From NCBI GenBank assembly GCA_964016875.1, contig OZ024724.1:33565786-33629785 (forward strand): 64,000 bases of DNA, given 5' to 3'. Each line of letters starts with the position of its first letter. The stretch's first letter is position 1. Position numbers and translations under genes: made by a program. The stretch is from Fallopia convolvulus. Taxonomy: Eukaryota > Streptophyta > Magnoliopsida > Caryophyllales > Polygonaceae. The notes under the pieces were generated by a model. The model made no database searches. It was not told the DNA's origin and saw nothing but the letters and a program-made list of their open reading frames with translations. Positions 63,171 to 64,000 of this stretch are shown here, one piece after another.

Positions 63171-63355
63171 TAGCTTGGGATGTCGAACTCAAAGATTTAA
63201 AAGTAGATCTTGGGATTTTGGGTTCCTTCCCTAGTAGATTAAGGCTTTTCCACCCCAATTCAGGCAATGAGTGATGATCGTACTAGGATCGAGTGCTTTC
63301 GCCCTCGTTCCAACCACATCTACACCTCGATCCATGGGGAAATCCCCTTCGAAGC
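63171..63355. other. Flank segment without recognised feature
   Basis: This is unique-looking sequence with no gene, repeat or clear site that I can support. It lies between the paired GC-rich motif and the inverted repeat. Confidence 0.5.
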
Positions 63356-63410
63356 AAGGTCTTGAGATTGACACATGTTCACTTTCGCTACTTTGCCAAT
63401 CTCAAGCCTT
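63356..63410. repeat. Inverted repeat able to form a hairpin (14 bp stem, one bulge)
   Basis: AAGGTCTTGAGATTG at 63356-63370 pairs with CAATCTCAAGCCTT at 63397-63410, leaving a single unpaired T and a 26-base loop. The stem is perfect apart from the bulge. It could act in RNA on either strand; no T-run follows, so it is not a bacterial-type terminator. Confidence 0.75.
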
Positions 63411-63720
63411 GATTCCCAACTTTCGCAAGGAATTGTAGCTCTATTTAGAGTGGGTTCCTTAGATCAAACACTCAAGGCTATGGAATTGGGGTTTCTAGCC
63501 TAAACCTAGCTAGGGTTTTCCCCCATAACCCAAGATCAAGGAGATCTACTCCATGTGACAAGCAAAGAAAGCAATCAAATCAAAAGGGAAAGCAATCATC
63601 ATAATTAATCTCAAAACAAAGCAAAGTTTCATTCAAATCCAAAGAAATCCACAAATTCCAATCAAGGGTTTTCAAATCCACAAGAACAAAGCAAATCAAA
63701 GCAATTCTACCAACAAAACC
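63411..63720 (-). other. Leader-like segment downstream of the minus-strand TATA box
   Basis: Read on the minus strand, this follows the TATA-like box and purine tract. It includes AAACCCTA (plus positions 63511-63518) inside an imperfect palindrome around CCTAGCTAGG. AAACCCTA is the telo-box type element found in many plant promoters and leaders. Short open frames with no recognisable domain cross the segment. I consider it untranslated sequence of a transposon or gene lying outside the recognisable part. Confidence 0.35.
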
Positions 63721-63833
63721 TATCAAGACTTCCTCCCTTGGCCGATTCTCTCTCTCTTCCTTCTCCTCTCCTTCCTTCTTGCTCTCCAAGAATCCTCTTG
63801 GCTCCCTTGGAACCCCCTTTTTGTGTGTGTGTG
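63721..63833. repeat. Pyrimidine-rich tract and (TG)n microsatellite
   Basis: 63727-63786 is almost all C and T, with TCTCTCTCTC at its centre, and so reads as a GA-rich tract on the minus strand. 63822-63833 is a run of six TG units followed by five or so G. Both are typical of plant 5' leaders and low-complexity sites. They also explain the lysine/glutamate-rich short frames on the minus strand. Confidence 0.7.
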
Positions 63834-63863
63834 GGGGAACCCTTTCTTAGAAGACAAGAGGGT

Positions 63864-63871
63864 CTTTTATA
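63864..63871 (-). promoter_or_regulatory. TATA-like box on the minus strand
   Basis: The minus strand reads TATAAAAG here, within TCTATAAAAGACCC. A start about 30 bases downstream would fall near 63830-63840, just before the TG microsatellite and the GA-rich tract. The layout of TATA box, short spacer and purine-rich leader fits either a plant gene promoter or the promoter of an LTR lying in the minus orientation. No experimental or coding evidence is visible. Confidence 0.45.
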
Positions 63872-64000
63872 GATTAGATGAGGGGCAAAAGTGGAAGTCC
63901 ACAAATTCGTGCCTTGGAGCCCAAGTAGTTCGGTGACCGACTCGGACCGACACGGAGGACCTCGGGCCCGAGTTACTGTGCAACTCGGTCCGAGGTTGGA

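Larger units (their letters stand above)
62387..64000. mobile_element. Probable LTR-retrotransposon-derived dispersed repeat, partial
   Basis: The sequence changes character at 62387. It begins TGTAATATCC, and many plant Ty3/gypsy LTRs start with TG followed by a similar TGTAAYAYCC string. I see no matching end, no tRNA-primer site such as TGGTATCAGAGC, and no gag or pol coding sequence, so the class is inferred. The minus strand has a TATA-like box and a purine-rich leader, so there could be two nested elements, or one element read from right to left. The open frames here (longest 130 codons) show no domain I recognise, overlap each other on both strands, and are not called. Confidence 0.45.

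Noticed and set aside
63580..63904. Minus-strand frames rich in lysine, glutamate and arginine
   Set aside because: Their composition comes from translating the GA-rich low-complexity tract, and they lie just downstream of the TATA-like box where a leader is expected.

Overview
The window looks like nuclear DNA from a flowering plant. Positions 1-62386 are one uninterrupted, strongly AT-rich satellite array. The right-hand 1.6 kb (62387-64000) is unrelated, less AT-rich DNA that looks like part of a dispersed repeat, most likely an LTR retrotransposon. The plant assignment rests on the array type, a leader with plant-style AAACCCTA and long CT/GA tracts, and a terminus beginning TGTAATATCC. 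I cannot name the species. I see no protein-coding gene, tRNA, rRNA or CRISPR array. The short open frames in the array are by-products of the repeat.

The satellite monomer is about 226 bp (usual spacings 222-228 bp). All of the roughly 275-285 copies lie head to tail in one orientation. A convenient phase starts at AAGTGTTCG, for example 221, 447, 673, 901, 1127 and 1353. The array is a mosaic of higher-order repeats (HORs) of different lengths. From left to right they are: a 903 bp tetramer (1127-3158); a 1133 bp pentamer duplication (about 4561-6365); an 11-monomer block X (6332-8823); four HOR units of 2038, 1585, 1813 and 1814 bp, or 9, 7, 8 and 8 monomers (8824-16073); a second copy of X (16074-18565); a pair of long units of 3807 and 3607 bp (18790-22596 and 22597-26203); a less ordered stretch (26204-38055) with nested 1752, 1134 and 906 bp repeats; and a 1318-1321 bp hexamer HOR (38056-45555).

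The largest event is a tandem duplication of an 11457 bp segment. Copy 1 is about 40492-51948. Copy 2 is about 51949-61896 and is now only 9948 bp, because it lacks one hexamer-sized block of 1321 bp and carries a two-for-three monomer replacement at 58381-58885. The two copies differ otherwise by few substitutions, so the event is recent.

The array ends abruptly inside a monomer at 62386/62387. The flank holds short direct repeats, a tandem 23 bp duplication, three copies of a GC-rich motif centred on GGGCCCGAG, a long inverted repeat, and on the minus strand a TATA-like box followed by a purine-rich leader.

No genes work together here. The window's value is its record of satellite turnover: unequal exchange, patch replacement, microhomology deletion and probable template switching. 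All alignments were done by eye; identities are qualitative and boundaries are good to a few tens of bases.
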